This document shows, piece after piece, positions 46,799 through 59,659 of a DNA stretch of 64,000 nucleotides. The DNA comes from Synanceia verrucosa. Lineage: Eukaryota > Chordata > Actinopteri > Perciformes > Synanceiidae. The stretch lies in the NCBI GenBank assembly GCA_029721515.1, contig CM056552.1, forward strand, positions 13,975,001 through 14,039,000, read 5' to 3'. Under the pieces are notes generated by a model, which was not told the origin of the DNA, made no database searches, and was given only the letters and a program-made list of their open reading frames with translations. Made by a program: the position numbers and the translations under genes. Positions within the stretch are counted from its first letter, which is position 1. The number at the start of each line of letters is the position of its first letter.

Positions 46799-49700
46799 CG
46801 TAAGTTATTTATGTTATTGTAGGGCCAGAGCGACATAATGCTGCGTATGTTGCGTAGAGAATAGCACTGTGTGATTCCTAACCGCTGTGAGTGCTGTGTG
46901 AGTAGATGATAAAAGCCCAGAGGCTTTTATTGCGTAAAAGTGTGAAGAATAATGAAAGACGGGTAGTAAAAGTCACGTATCGACAGTCGAACAATACGCC
47001 TGTGTGTGTGTTTCTGAAACCGGTTATAAACACTTTCTTTAAAAAAAAAATCACGTAGTGTTTCATCATCGCCGTGACAACAGGTAAATTAAACTGCGTC
47101 AGACCACATGAAATCCAGTGGGAATTTCCGCTGCGATGGTGGATCAGGATGTGACAGCAGTACTTCTCTGCCCTGAAACTTTGAGTTTTGCTGAATTTTG
47201 GTGATAAAACGAAGATGTAAACAAAGCGTGGAATCGGCGTGGATGGGCTGTGAAGGAAGAGCTCGGAATAGGATGCTGCGCAAGAGATGGATAGTGCGTA
47301 ATCCTGTTGTGGGAGAGGAGGACGTTGTTACGCAGTTCATATTGGCACGGTCATTTAACACCTCATGGCTTCGTGGTCTCCTTTTCCAGTGTCACCAGAA
47401 ATAACTGACACTTTTTGTCTTTTGTATAGAAACCAGGATAAGTTTACATGGTCACACCTTGACTCACGGAGGGTTGTTCTATTGTTTGCGTAATTTTCCA
47501 AGAAACTTGCACTTCAATGGAGCAACACAATGGTGACGCAGCTTGTTGTATCTTTCAGATGACAAACAACATTTGCTGCGTCATCGAGATGCCAGAAGGT
47601 CCTTAATAGTAATATGTTTTTTTAGTGCGCACTTGATAGGATGAAAACAAGCCCTGTTTCCCAAACATAGGGGGTGCTGTTGAGTAAAACAATCCTTGGG
47701 ATGTAGACTATCATCTGTTGTAAGGAGATGTTGACATACAGGTATTCCTCATCTCCAACCTGAATACTAACTGGTCTGAGTCTTTTTTTTTTATCTCTGG
47801 GGCTTTTTAATCTCTGGGGTCTATTATGCCCCATTTAGTACTGATGACAGGGACAAATATGATGTGATTATATAACTAAATCACACAAAGCCTTGAGCTT
47901 TCTATAACTGAGTTGTACTTCTCTAGTCCCTGACGCTGTTGTTGCTGAGAGACAACTGTTGGTGCAGATTTGTCTCCCTTTACTAGACCTGGTAATACAC
48001 ACTGCCCAAAGCACAATAGGGCGCTGACATGCCTGATGGGATGTTGCTCTTGACACCTAGGTCGCCAGCTTCTTGAACCCTCCTAATGGCTGTAGTGAAG
48101 GAAGGCCTCCCGCGGCTCACCTGCCAGAGGGGATGGACACAAAGTGCTTCCTCGTCTCCCTGAGCTTCTGGGCTGAAAATTAGACACACAGGAAGAACGA
48201 ACTCTGTCCTGCCAAGTGGATTTGTTCGCTCAATGGGTGAATCAGCAGCAGTCCTCATGAGTTGCTAAACCACTGGCAAGGTAATGGAGAGAGAGAAAGG
48301 GGCCGAGGGAGGAGGGGAGGAAAGGGGAGCTTCAGAACTTTAATTATGTGTACTGAGTAGAAAAGTGACTCCTGAGGGAATGTCACTATGGCAGTTTTTA
48401 AACAAACAGGTAAAGGTCATGGGAGGAAGTATGAGCTGATGAGCTGAAAGAGTGTCAGAGCGGCATTTTACAGCAGCATTGACATCCCGTGTCATTTTAT
48501 TTGCATTATTCAAAAAATATGAAAACCCAAAAAAGTAGCCTGCATCAGATATTTATCAGGTTATTGTTTAGTGCCGTGCCCTGTGCGGACGTAATGTTTA
48601 CCGTGCTTCCTGAGGCTGACTAGCAGAACAAGTGACCCACTTTCACAGAAAACGTGACCTCAATAGTTATTTTGCCACTTTCAGGGAGGGGCGCTGGCTC
48701 TCAAGTCAAACAAACAGAGGAGCCCAGTACAAGTGGGCTAAATGGGATGCACTCAACCTAGTTTTATTCAGAGTTCTTGGAGAAACCAATCCGTGCTCTT
48801 TTTTTTCAGCTGAAGCAAATGCAATTCAGCAGACGGTGTCAGGCCAAAAGTAGACGCAGCAGACAAGCACTTTTTAAAGACTCCCGAGCAAAGGCAGTGT
48901 GAATCTACTGATGGATTCGTTTACACCGGGGGGGTAGCAGCATCACCTGTAGCCCAGAGAAAACGGTGAGCGACCTGCTGCCTCTCAAAACAAACTCCTC
49001 CTACACACAGATTATAGAATAGGATGTGGCACAGAGCCAAGAGATGACAGTGCTAAAATTAAACCAGGAGCACCGCCTGCCTCACTGGATGACAATGTAT
49101 TAATAGACAAGTGTGAGGCAGCAATCATTAGCAGGTATCATTAGCAGCCAGACACCTAAACCCGCTGAAAATACTCACTGCCATTATTAAAGGACTTTAT
49201 TTTCCCTTGTGCAGAGTTCAGTAAATATGTATTTAAGATATACAGTACATACGAGGGAGAGTATAGCAAGAAAGTGTATTGTTGGAAACCTGATCTGCTT
49301 CAAGCAGGCACCCTGCAGGCAGGCGTACTTTGAATTTTTTATGCACAGTTTTATCTCTAGTTATTTAACGCATGCTATCAGCCAGACACTGAATATTTCC
49401 CAACAGACAGAGAGGAACCAGAAGAGGGTGACACAAAGTGTAAATCAGCTTTTCCATCTGTGGCCTTCTCATCTATTTCCACCCATCGTGCAATAGAACA
49501 AACAAAAGTGTCAGGCTCATCAGAACGTGTTAAGGCTCTCACATCTCCAAACATTTCGCAATTTGTTGCTCTGAAGAGAAGATGAAGCAACCTAGAGGGA
49601 GACTTACAAGTGATTACACTGACTGCACAGGCAAAATCAGCAGGAAATGATGTTTGTGCCACCCTCGTCTTTGATTGGTCCAGTCATGTGAACAACTCGT

Positions 49701-50980
49701 GAATACTTATACATACAGATGTCCCAGCACATTGTTTATGTGTAGACTGGAAATATCGTATTATGAGCCAAGATATTCTGCTTTCCCTGATTGCACAAAT
49801 GCTGAGAGGTAGTTTAAAAACATATTAGCTGGATGAGTTTGCCCCTCTCTCTCCTGATAAATTAGGACCTCTAATCTGTAAGAGGATTAAACACCTACCC
49901 TGTTAACACATGCACACAACCCCACCCCCCCACCATCACACACATACAGGCCTTCAGTGTTCATTTTATGTCACTTACGCTAACGTGACCCAACTCAGTG
50001 GCTCTCCCTGTGACACAGTTTGGCCTCTAAACAGTCTGGGCTGCACAATGCACGACATTTTTGTAAACCAGACATATTTGATTCATTATATCAAAAATGT
50101 AGCATCTGTGTTGCGGGCACATATTTTGAGATACACAGGCTCTAAATGAAACCAATGGTTGCTTATTTCACATTAGTTTTGGTTGTAAAAAGGGGCTGAT
50201 GCGCCTTTAACAAGCAGTAGCTGGTCAGGTGACCTGGCAGAAAAAAAAAATGGTTCGATGTAGAAAGCAGCGTCTGCGCACACAATAGAAAAAAGCTTGT
50301 AGTAAAGAGAGCAAGAGAGAGGTAGATACAGAGTTCACAAATAGCAGTGTTACAGGGGAGGAGTCAGAAACCCAAAAACAAGGAGAAAACGGATGAAAGC
50401 AGTGCTGTGGACTTCCTACCACACTGTCTGCCTGTCTGTCTGTCTGTCTGGGTTATTTTCGATGAGACTGTATTCTGTAAATACTGGGACTGCTTGTCGA
50501 AATCAAGGATATTTTTTTAATCTTTCGTTCGGGGTCAAAGTACATGTCGTTAAAACAGTTATGGCCATCATGTATGCCAAAATTTGATCACCAATCAGCG
50601 TGACTGCTCTTGTTTTAGAAGCCCAAAACACCAAATTAGCTGTGAAGAGGATTAGAGAGAGACAGACAGGGAAATTGTCCCCGAAAGACACATGAAGGTT
50701 TTGGATTAGTTGCTACGTCACCTTTTCCCCCATCAACGGGACGAGGCAGATAACAGCAGTCTTTTAATTTCAGACCTGCAAATAGAATCCAGTGAGTTTT
50801 CTACATGTAATTGTCGCTGTCATTTCACAAGAAAATGGGAACATAATAGTGACAGAGGAAGCCTCAAATGAGCGCTCTACAGACATACTGTACTGCATGC
50901 GTCATAGCAATGGGCAACAGTGGTTTATACTAATGAATCCTTACCTATTTCAGGACCTGTTTTTTTGTCTTGCACCACAG
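46799..50980 (+). other. Putative intron(s) of the miR-29 host
   Basis: No coding exon is recognised. A possible 18-nt exon at 50774-50791 has a good acceptor (tttaatttcag) and a good donor (CCA|GTGAGT). A strong acceptor (ttttttgtcttgcaccacag) ends at 50980. A (CTGT)n run lies at 50424-50450. Confidence 0.45.
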
Positions 50981-51931
50981 TCAGACTCTTCTCTGGACCA
51001 GGACTGGGACTAGATGCCTGAGGCAGACCCAGGAGAGGACACAGGATCCTATTGTGTGTTACAAAGGAGTCTACAGGGAGCCACGGAGATCTATTTTTCC
51101 ACAGTATGATGATTCATAGGCAGTTTTTGTTGGGGTTCACCTCTGGTGCCAGTCTGCTCTCGTGCACTTTCTCACACTGAGATCTTGGTCATCCGACGCA
51201 CTTCTAATGCAAGGAATTGAGCTGCTGTGTCACTCTTCAGAGGAGCTGGCCATGATTCAACAAGGCTGCATCTTCGTCAGTCTTTGGTTCCACTTCTTTC
51301 CCTCTGCCTCTTTGAAAAGCTATATTTCTAGTGTTTAAAAGATGCTACTATCAAGCAGCCTATATACTAAAATATTCTGTTTGTAGTCAGTAAAACATTT
51401 GTGCAAAATGTTCATGTGTGCAACTAAATAGATGGGTATTCTATTTCCCATTAAGTAACCAAAAGTTCAGTTTCAACACCACACCTTAACTTGAAGGAAA
51501 ACAAACTGTAGAGGTTGAAAAGGATTTTAATATGTATGTCTAAGAAATCAGTGCTCCCCATCAAATAGCCAGGAGAGGAACACATCTTCCTTAAAGGGTT
51601 GGAGTTGTATTACTTCTGTGAATTCAGCCAGAAAAAATAGATTATTCAACTAACTGCCTGTGTTTGGCAAAAGAGGAACTGTCTAATGGAATAATTTAAT
51701 TATTATAAGTCAATTATATTCCTTCACACATGGATGTGTAATGATATTATAACAATTTAGGTGGTAAAATAGCTTAATTGTTGTGCAGATCCCACAAACC
51801 CCAAACCCCAAACAGAGTCTTATGTCTGATTGAGTGTCAAAAGATATCCTCAAATGACGCTAATGTTTTCTTTCGTAATTGCAGATGGGGACATGGCTTC
51901 CAGGTGTGTTTTTTTCTTAAAGGCATCCTCC

Positions 51932-52008
51932 CCAGGGAACTGGTTTCAGATGGTGTCTTAGAGTATAAAATCCTGTCTAGCACCATTTGAAATCGGTGTT
52001 CTTGAGCG
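51932..52008 (+). ncRNA. mir29b: pre-miR-29b
   Basis: The 3' arm at 51978-52000 starts TAGCACCATTTGAAATC and ends GGTGTT, the miR-29b form with seed AGCACCA. The 5' arm at 51940-51962 (CTGGTTTCAGATGGTGTC) pairs with it and resembles miR-29b-5p. The loop is about 15 bases. miR-29 represses collagen, elastin and DNA methyltransferase transcripts in vertebrates. Position 18 is G where the usual miR-29b has A; this is outside the seed. It is 245 bp upstream of mir-29c in the same orientation, so both can come from one primary transcript. Confidence 0.95.
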
Positions 52009-52168
52009 GGAACAGACAACTATGTCAACGTCATTCAGTAAGTTACTAGCAGAGTTTAGGATTGCAGTTTGGTCTCATCATTTGTATTTCCAAACTCTTC
52101 CAGGTGAACTATACATGCAGTCAGACCAGTTCAGCACAGCTCATGTTCCAGTGAAGTCCAGCTGACCA

Positions 52169-52257
52169 CCCTCCCACCAGGGCTGACCGTTTTCGTCTGG
52201 TGTTCAGAGTTTCCAACATGTCTAGCACCATTTGAAATCGGTTACAATGTGGAGGGA
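52169..52257 (+). ncRNA. mir29c: pre-miR-29c (miR-29a/c type)
   Basis: The 3' arm at 52223-52244 starts TAGCACCATTTGAAATCGG and ends TTA, identical to vertebrate miR-29c. The 5' arm at 52183-52206 begins TGACCG and contains CTGGTGTTCAG, matching miR-29c-5p. The hairpin base is closed by CCTCCCA at 52170-52176 with TGGAGGG at 52250-52256. Together with mir-29b this is the cluster equivalent to human miR-29b-2/c. In fish the same mature sequence is sometimes numbered miR-29a. Confidence 0.96.
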
Positions 52258-52714
52258 CGATCAACAAAGCTTTTGCTTCACCAAGTGCATGATGCATTAG
52301 AAAGTTAGTAGCTTTAAAGTAGCAGAAGATGGCAGCATTGAGCTAAGGGCCATGCGATCATCCAAGAAGATCACGTGGTCATGTTTTGTGAAGTCATTGA
52401 AGCATTGAAGCTTCCACTGGATGACCTGGATCAGGGTCGAGACCTGTTGGTGTTTGTGTCTGTTGGTCTGTTTTTGTTCAGTCTTTTTTTTATTTCATCA
52501 TGTTTCCATCACTCAGCCCTGTTGTGTGTTACATTTATCTTGTGCTGTACTTTTCCTCCAGGAACAGATGATAAACAAAGAGAATATCTGGTTAAACACC
52601 TCAGGAGTTCAGAGGACGTGAAAGTTTGTTTTTCTTATATTTAAATATAAAAAAATGATAATTTTCTTAAATTTACACGTTGTCAACAGTTCTATTTGTT
52701 TTGCCATTAATAAA

Positions 52715-55700
52715 GCATAACCGGTTTCATTCAAAGTTGTACAGTGTCTCATCACCGGTACATAAATGGTTTGGGCTTGGCCCTGACGAGTTTTTTTGTT
52801 TGTTCAAAATGTTACATAATCTGTGTTTAATATGATAAATGTTAAATTTCAGAATATTTTTTTCAGTATTTATTTCAGTATGTTTGCATTTTTGCACCAC
52901 CATGTCATCTTAAAAAAGAAAAATTCCAATTAAAACCTGTCACTTCTCTGACCAGAGGCAAATCTATTGAGTTTTTACACTTTAAATTCAATTATAGCAT
53001 GTAATCTATTAATTCAACCTGCACGATTAAGGTTAATAGGTTGACAGAAAAAGTAATTATGGACCTGCGCTATGTTGCCAGTTTATTGGGTACATCTAGC
53101 TAAACCTAATGCAGCCTAATATAGCTGTCATGAAGGTTATCTTTTAGTTTGTGTTTAAACTCTTTTAGAGAAGTGCTGACTCAACTGTATGGCCATTTTG
53201 GTGGCTGTAATTTTTGTTACGCTAAAAGTTGTTTTATTTTTTCACTTGAATCACTGGGGCTAAATGACAGACTCACTCCTCCCACTGTCCTAGTTTCTAT
53301 TTGAACATGACTATTTATGAATGACCAACAAAATTAATAGTCACTTTACCCACCACGTTCTATTTAAGTTGATAAATTGCAGATTTTGAGAATCACTTTG
53401 AGCATCATTTGACACAGTCGAACTACTAGAACCTGAAGAGTCTTATTACAGCTTCTCTATCCTCCTCTGACATTTCCTCTCACATTAACCAAACAGGGTT
53501 AACAGAATGATGCTGGGGAGCCAAAGCCAAAATGAAAAGCCTTAAAATACTGAATGGCTAGCCTTGAAAGGAGTAGAAATCTCCACCCCCAGCATGACCT
53601 TATTTTTAACTTGTCCATATTATTATCTTGTCTGTGAGAAGCCAATCTGGTGAAAGGGCAAAGACATATTCTTAGAGGGGCATGTTGCTATATCAATAAC
53701 AAACAACAACATATTGTATCTCACTTTGGACGGGATGGGAGTCATAAGGAGTGTCTCCACTATAAACATGACATCATCACCAGCATCATCACTTGATTCC
53801 TCCCAGCTCTGCTGTAACTTGCCCAGCCTGTCTGCTTCACTGTTATTAAGTGTGACTGGTGTCCATGGTTGCATAAAGATACATTCAAAGTTTTCCTTTG
53901 ACATCAGCAGATGTGGGGGGAGGACTGACGAAACGACAGACTGATCATAGTAGACAAAGTGAGACCAACTTTGAAAGAGGAAATGGCAAGACTATTATGA
54001 AAAAATGAATTCATAAGCATTAAAATACATGCTTGCTCTACTCAGTCCACTCAGATACAGATACTGCTACTGTACAATCTTAATTGCTCTGATATTATAT
54101 TAACGTTAGCAAACTTTAGATAGAGGGTACTGGGTCAGTAACATGATTTAAAGGTACAGTTTAGCATTTAGCTATATCTCGTGATGTGGTTGTAGCTAGA
54201 TAGATAGATAGATAGATAGATAGCATATATTGAGTTGGACATTTCCATACAATTTTGTATGTAGTGGTAATGTGTTTTCATTGTTGTTATTCTGTACACA
54301 TGGCATCTATTGCACGTCTGTCCATCCTGGAAGAGGGATCCCTCCTCTGTTGCTCTTCCTGAGGTTTCTTCCGTTTCTTTTTCCCTGTTAAAAGGTTTTT
54401 TTTGGGGAGTTTTTCCTTAGTCGATGCGAGGGTCATTTGTAAAGGACAGAGCGTGTCATATCCTGTACAGATTGTAAAGCCCAATGAGGCAAATTCATAA
54501 TTTGTGATATTGGGCTATACAAATAAACTTGACTTGAAACTTGACTTGGCATAAAATCATAAAAAGCTTGCTACAGCCAGTGTTTGTTTTGTCCATAAAA
54601 TTGTAGCTCTTTTATGCAACGTTTGTCATTATTTGGTGTGGCTAAGGCTGCTATTTACATATACTTTAAGTTTGTTCCTTGAAAACACTAATATTTTATT
54701 AATGCAGTCATTGTCAGCAATGTCTACATCATAAATGTCAGTTCATCGCTTTATGTTAATTTTTTGTTTCATTGAATTAAACATGAAAGAAGGCCGCTAG
54801 AGTAAAAATAATCATCCACAATGTTGAAGGTGTTTACAGTAAGAGCAGCTCTATTAAAAGCATATAAACATTTATGTTGAGATCGCTGCCACACTGATGG
54901 CTGGGTACTCACGCTTCACATCTGTTTCTGGTCTAATGCTGAGGCCTCAGTGGGAACCATTTATATCTTGTTTGTCTAAAGTTTAAAGATCACCATCTGT
55001 CCTACTCATGAGAACAACTTTAAAGAGGAGCTCCAACAAGTGTTTTCATCCTGCTTCATTCTATTTTTTTCCACACAGCAAAGACTGTTGTGCCATAACG
55101 TCTCTCAGCACACTTACCACAGCATGAGTAACCATATAAGTAGTGACTCACCAAACATAAATGAATAAACAAAGCTGGGTATGCCACAGTATTTGCGCCA
55201 GTCAGGCCGTCAGGTTTATGCTGCAAAGCCACAGAAACATGTGTTAGTCTGAATATGTCTGAGGTGTAATTCATTTCCTTGTTTACAATGTTACATCACT
55301 TCCTCTGTGGTAAGCCCCCCCCCCCACCTCCAGCTCACGCAGGGCTCCATCCTCCTTGAAAAAGTTAATGGATCCAGTTTAATACATTATTTGATTTAAA
55401 ACTTCCTCACAGATAGTGACTTTTGACATGACTTCAGATTTATCAAGCTCAGTTATACTTCAAGTGATACTGTCAAAATATGTTTCACATGTAGTATTAA
55501 TAATACATCCATAAAGCATTGTATCAGTAAATCTATCTATGTATCAGTCAATATCCTTACAAAGTAGTCTATACTATTTCATTATAAAACATTTAGTACA
55601 GTTAATTTTGTTGTATTTGTGAGTAAAATATTTCATGGAAGGGGTTACATTTCTTTATAAACATGCATATCTCTGTGTATACATGAAATTAATAAACACA

Positions 55701-57284
55701 CAAACATGAAATTTAATGCTGCGTTCCAGACAACTCAGACCACGTAAATTTCTGACTCTCTACTTGAAAAAAGTACAATGCAACGCCACTCAAATTTCCT
55801 ACTTGTTAAGTTGGAGCAAAATCAACTCAGACTTCACAAAGAAGCAATTATCTGATGTCACACAACAATGGACGCACACAGTGTAAATGATAAACCACAA
55901 ACTAGAAGACAACATAAAGTAAAACTACATATTTTTAATTAAAATTATACACACTTATACTATACTGTTGTGTAGTAAAACCTGTTCTGCATGTAAATAC
56001 TTGTCAAATATACTTGTTATTAGGTAGCTGGTTCTCTGAAAGTTATCTGTACAGGAAATATTTGAGAAAATGTTAGAAATGTGGATGCTCCACTGCTGAG
56101 AACTCAACTGTGTGCACACATGCCAACGAAACATCAGTCTGTCATGGTTAGCCATGTTTTCTTGTTGAGGCTGTGAGGTTTGGTGTTGTGTTCAGGCTTG
56201 GAGATCGCTTGGAAATTTCAACAAGGAAGATTCTGACCTCCAAATAGACTTGAACGCAACACAATACAGAACATTATAAATGCTGTATATGAACCAGATA
56301 TACCAGAATGTATAAAAATATAAAAATATTTTCTATAGTGCTTTGCATTATGGTGTTTTTAAAAGTTTTGTTTTAAATCTCTCTCAAAAGTTCAACATCA
56401 GTGAATTCCTCCATGTAACGGGATCCCCAAAGAGGATGTGCAGACGTGTCATCACTGTGCTCCTGTCCTCCTCAAACAGGATGGGGACTCATGGAAGCCC
56501 AATGAAAAAACAGCAGGTGCTGAGTGACGTCTTGCTGTTGTCATGTGAAAGTCTAACAACTCTAGTTCTGGTTGATTTTCATATGTTAATTTTGAACTGA
56601 AGAATTACATAAAATGGGCTTGTGAAACAGCTTTCAAATACAATTGGATACTGAAAATGCCTGAATGGCATTCAGACAGTATGAGTCTTGATGGGTGTGG
56701 TTCTGTACTTATTCCATGGAAAAACAGAAAGAGGAGGAGGAATCAATGCTTGTGATTTTAACGGGTGGAAAACTTGCTGAGACAAGGAGGACAATCAACA
56801 TTTCCTGGTGTCACTCAATGTTTTACTTGAACTACAGACGAGGACCAGTTAAGCTTGTTACACATGATACTATGATGTAAAAGTAGTGCGCCATAAAAGG
56901 TTTAATACAGCGGATACATTTAAAGATGTTAAAACCGAAGGTGATCCAATAGAACGTGATGCTGTGCCGTGTAGTGTGCGTGCACGGCTGCATGTTCTCA
57001 ACAAAAATATTCTTTCCTGCGCCCACCCCACCTCAGAATCTAAAGACCAAACCCATGCACAGGTGAGGACAACTATTTCATACCACTCTTGATGCACCCA
57101 GCATGACACCCCTTCACCCAAGTGCCAATAGAATCAAAGCATAATACCATTCACAATTCACCCAAAACTCACATATGGTTCCTACAATTGCTCAGCATTA
57201 CATTTCTGCTAGATCCCCTGACATGTTACACGTTGTTCCTTTACCAGAGAACATTTGTTAGTTGTAGAGTTGCTAATTGTTTAA
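52715..57284. other. Intergenic region downstream of miR-29
   Basis: No exon or RNA gene is convincing. A (TAGA)n microsatellite lies at about 54197-54222, an interspersed repeat at 54290-54535, and a C-run at about 55316-55325. The rest is AT-rich and unassigned. Confidence 0.55.
54290..54535 (+). repeat. Interspersed repeat with GACTTGA 3' tail
   Basis: The stretch runs from GATCCCTCCTCTG through GGAGTTTTTCCTTAGTCG to TTGGGCTATACAAATAAACT and ends in a TGACTTGAAACTTGACTTG tandem. This is the typical 3' end of a common fish retroelement; a poorer copy is at 7420-7560. Confidence 0.6.
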
Positions 57285-58280
57285 AGGTCCTAAGTCATAC
57301 ACTTTTTCTGCAATTTTATATAGGTCTCAGACGTCCAACAATATTGTATTCAAAGTGTATTACCCCAAACTCAGCCCTGATCCTGAATTCCAGCCAGTTA
57401 AAACTCATTGTATTGAGCTCTGCTGAGAACAGGCTGTTTCTGTGTCTGTACCTTTAAATGTTCCTGAGCTGTGTCTGACCAGAGACACAGAAGTGGCTCT
57501 CTGGCAAAAGAGAAAACGTTACTCCACAGTGCACAGACAGTACCATTGACAGTAGTCACCCAAATTACAAATAAGTGTATAACAAATGAGCCTTGTGCTC
57601 ACAGAGCGTATGTTGAATTTCTCCTGTTATTAATAACTCAAGGACCACCTGAATTTCCCAAAGTTCTGCATATGTGCACCCATCATTTTACGGAGGACTG
57701 CTTTGTAAACATGGGCCCATACAAATTATGCTTGGCTACACAGCTGAAGTTGAAGCATGGATCAGTACCAACTGTCCGGGACACAACTCAGCTGCAGCTA
57801 TTGCTGCTAGCTTAGCTCTGAGCTAACTGGAGCTCCGAGCTAACCGGGCTATTGCTGCACTGCTAACCGAGCTCCGGACCTCCAGTAAGGTGCAGTGCTA
57901 ATGCTACAGGATAAAAACAGAGTAAAATAGCCTCCTGTGCTCATTGAAATAGCCAACACACAGAGCAGCTGCCATGCTTTGCTCCTTTGTCAGGTTTGCT
58001 TGTGAAAGTTAACTAAACTTGGTATCTTTAGAGGAGGATATGGGTGGGACAACCAAACAAGGGGGTGGAAACATTTCCCTCCTTGACTTCGAAAAGGGAA
58101 TGTCCAATAGCGACACATTTGAGGTGTCTTTTTTTTTTTTCAAACATGGAAAAGTATAGGGCATTGCTTGTTTTACACATTTCATCATTTCTAGCCATGC
58201 GGGGGGACTTAAGAAGGTTAGGGAAACTTATATGAATGTTCAAAAACCTCAGAAAGTGAAAATTTCATGCCATGGCACCT
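57285..58280 (+). mobile_element. TTAA-flanked DNA element carrying a THAP-like fragment
   Basis: The termini are short inverted repeats (AGGTCC... left, ...GGCACCT right) each flanked by TTAA (57281-57284, 58281-58284) within TTTAAAG context. The right end ending AAATTTCATGCCATGGCACC matches, from memory, an abundant fish repeat. Inside, 57471-57815 reads as an open frame whose second half holds HMCTHHFTEDCFVN and LKHGSVPTV, like the CxxH and AVPTxF parts of a THAP zinc finger. The first zinc ligands (CxxC) are not visible. TTAA suggests piggyBac-like insertion, THAP suggests P-element ancestry; the class is unresolved. Confidence 0.6.
57600..57790 (+). pseudogene. THAP-domain-like coding fragment
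   Basis: The frame encodes FPKVLHMCTHHFTEDCFVN, then ATQLKLKHGSVPTVRDTT. CTHHF provides the C..H ligand pair and GSVPTV the conserved C-terminal motif of THAP DNA-binding domains. The N-terminal half with the C..C pair is missing or decayed. It lies wholly inside the element at 57285-58280, so it is most likely transposon-derived rather than a host gene. Confidence 0.5.
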
Positions 58281-58284
58281 TTAA

Positions 58285-59390
58285 AGTCCGCAGACAAAAG
58301 GTAAAAGTCTCTGATGTAAAAACAGTGGGCAAGGCCCCAAGCTTTTTTTTCCTTTCTGGGGGGCTGGACTTGAAGGATGGTTGATGACTTCTACAAAGAC
58401 CACCACTGTTATCAAACCCCTCCTCCCTCACTGTCACTGCCACATAACTAAGATGAATATGATGAGCTCATATCCGGTATATGACCATGCCTTTGTTTTC
58501 CAGAGGAGGTTTATCAGAGCACCTTTTTTAATCTAGCTTCGTGATATGCGCTGCACTAAGCTGTACGATCGGACCAAAAATGATTTAGTTCTTTAGAAGT
58601 AGACACAAGAAGTCCTCTCTTTTGATCCCAAAAAGGCACACTTCAAGCTTCTGGCACCGCAACAGACCAGGGTACAATGAAACAGTATAAGCACATTTTA
58701 TTATGGGGCTTTTCTCTGTACTGGTCCACACCCCTGCCAGGATAATAGCTTGGTCTTTCCCTGCTGCCATGGCTGTGAATTTAACACAAAAACTGCCATT
58801 TTGTAAGTGAACAAGGCTTCAGCAAGTGTTTCTAAGATTTTTAAATGGAAGCTTGTGCCCAATAAAATAACATGTTGTGACTTACAGTGAGAGTTCAGGT
58901 CTGGTAGTTGTAGTTTGACATGAAACTATTCTCTTCATATGAAATTAATGGTAAACAAGCTGTTCATGTTTCTGCTCCACTGGCACAATGAGCCCATTCA
59001 GTCACACACTGTACAAGGTCAAAACATTTTGATCATTTTCCTCAGAATTCCCCCCCACACCTAATATAGTCGCTAATGTAACATGATTACATGAGATGCT
59101 TGGAACTCTATTGGATTCTTTTTCATAATATTTTACACAGCTCACTAAAAGAGCCCCAGAACAATAGACAATGACAAAAAGACCGTCTGGGGGTGAAGAA
59201 TGCAGCTGATTGTATCTTTATCAGTCGCCGTTTCAGTCTGTTAACTGAAACAACTGCCTTGTACGCCTCTGAAATCAATTTTCATGAGTCCTGACAAGAG
59301 AGCACATTAATACCACATAAATATATGGCCAAACTAAAATACTTTTGTGAAACATAATTAATATGTGAAATATGACATTAATTTTGCAGC
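58285..59390. other. Intergenic, no feature recognised
   Basis: AT-rich sequence between the THAP-bearing element and the 3' end of the minus-strand gene. A trinucleotide run GTAATATTA-type low complexity begins after 59.3 kb. No exon is supported. Confidence 0.5.
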
Positions 59391-59399
59391 ACTTTGTGA

Positions 59400-59628
59400 C
59401 ACATGGAGGCAATGTTAAAGAGTTTATTCAAGTTTATAAATAATGTAGAAAATACAAATAGTGACATGAAATATTTACAGATATTAAAAATAATGTGGCA
59501 ATAATCTATAATAATATAATAATCTATATATCTGCCATTTGAAGTGCAATAACTCCTTTTTCCCCGTCGACTCAAGAGAAGCACTGAAACAGTTTTTTGG
59601 CACGTCCCTCCTGGGTCACAGATGCTCT
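59400..59628 (-). other. Putative 3'UTR of the CD46-like gene
   Basis: AT-rich, non-coding minus-strand sequence after the TAA at 59629, with AATAAA at 59423-59428 and cleavage expected near 59400. Confidence 0.45.
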
Positions 59629-59659
59629 TTAATAGATAGGCATGGTTCCATTTGTAGAG
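59629..59659 (-). CDS. CD46-like candidate terminal cytoplasmic exon
   Basis: With acceptor cttgtcaacaccag it continues the phase-2 frame as STNGTMPIY and stops at TAA (59629-59631). A downstream AATAAA on this strand (59423-59428) supports a 3' end here. Two competing tail exons are described at 60551-60602 and 60331-60397. Confidence 0.45.

Larger units (their letters stand above)
50981..52714 (+). ncRNA. Putative terminal exon of the miR-29b/c host RNA
   Basis: A strong 3' splice site precedes 50981 and an AATAAA lies at 52709-52714. Both miR-29 hairpins lie between them, matching the human arrangement in which the cluster sits in the last exon of its host. Short open frames here (for instance ending SDSSLDQDWD at 51013) have no upstream coding support. 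Confidence 0.5.

Noticed and set aside
50792..51013. Open frame ending SDSSLDQDWD as a coding exon
   Set aside because: No upstream coding partner in phase; it lies in the presumed terminal exon of the miR-29 host.
52375..52644. Open frames between the miR-29 hairpins and AATAAA
   Set aside because: No recognisable domain, low-complexity hydrophobic translation, consistent with the 3' part of a non-coding RNA.
53623..53944. Opposed open frames at 53.6-53.9 kb
   Set aside because: No domain, no splice signals, no neighbouring exons; likely chance.
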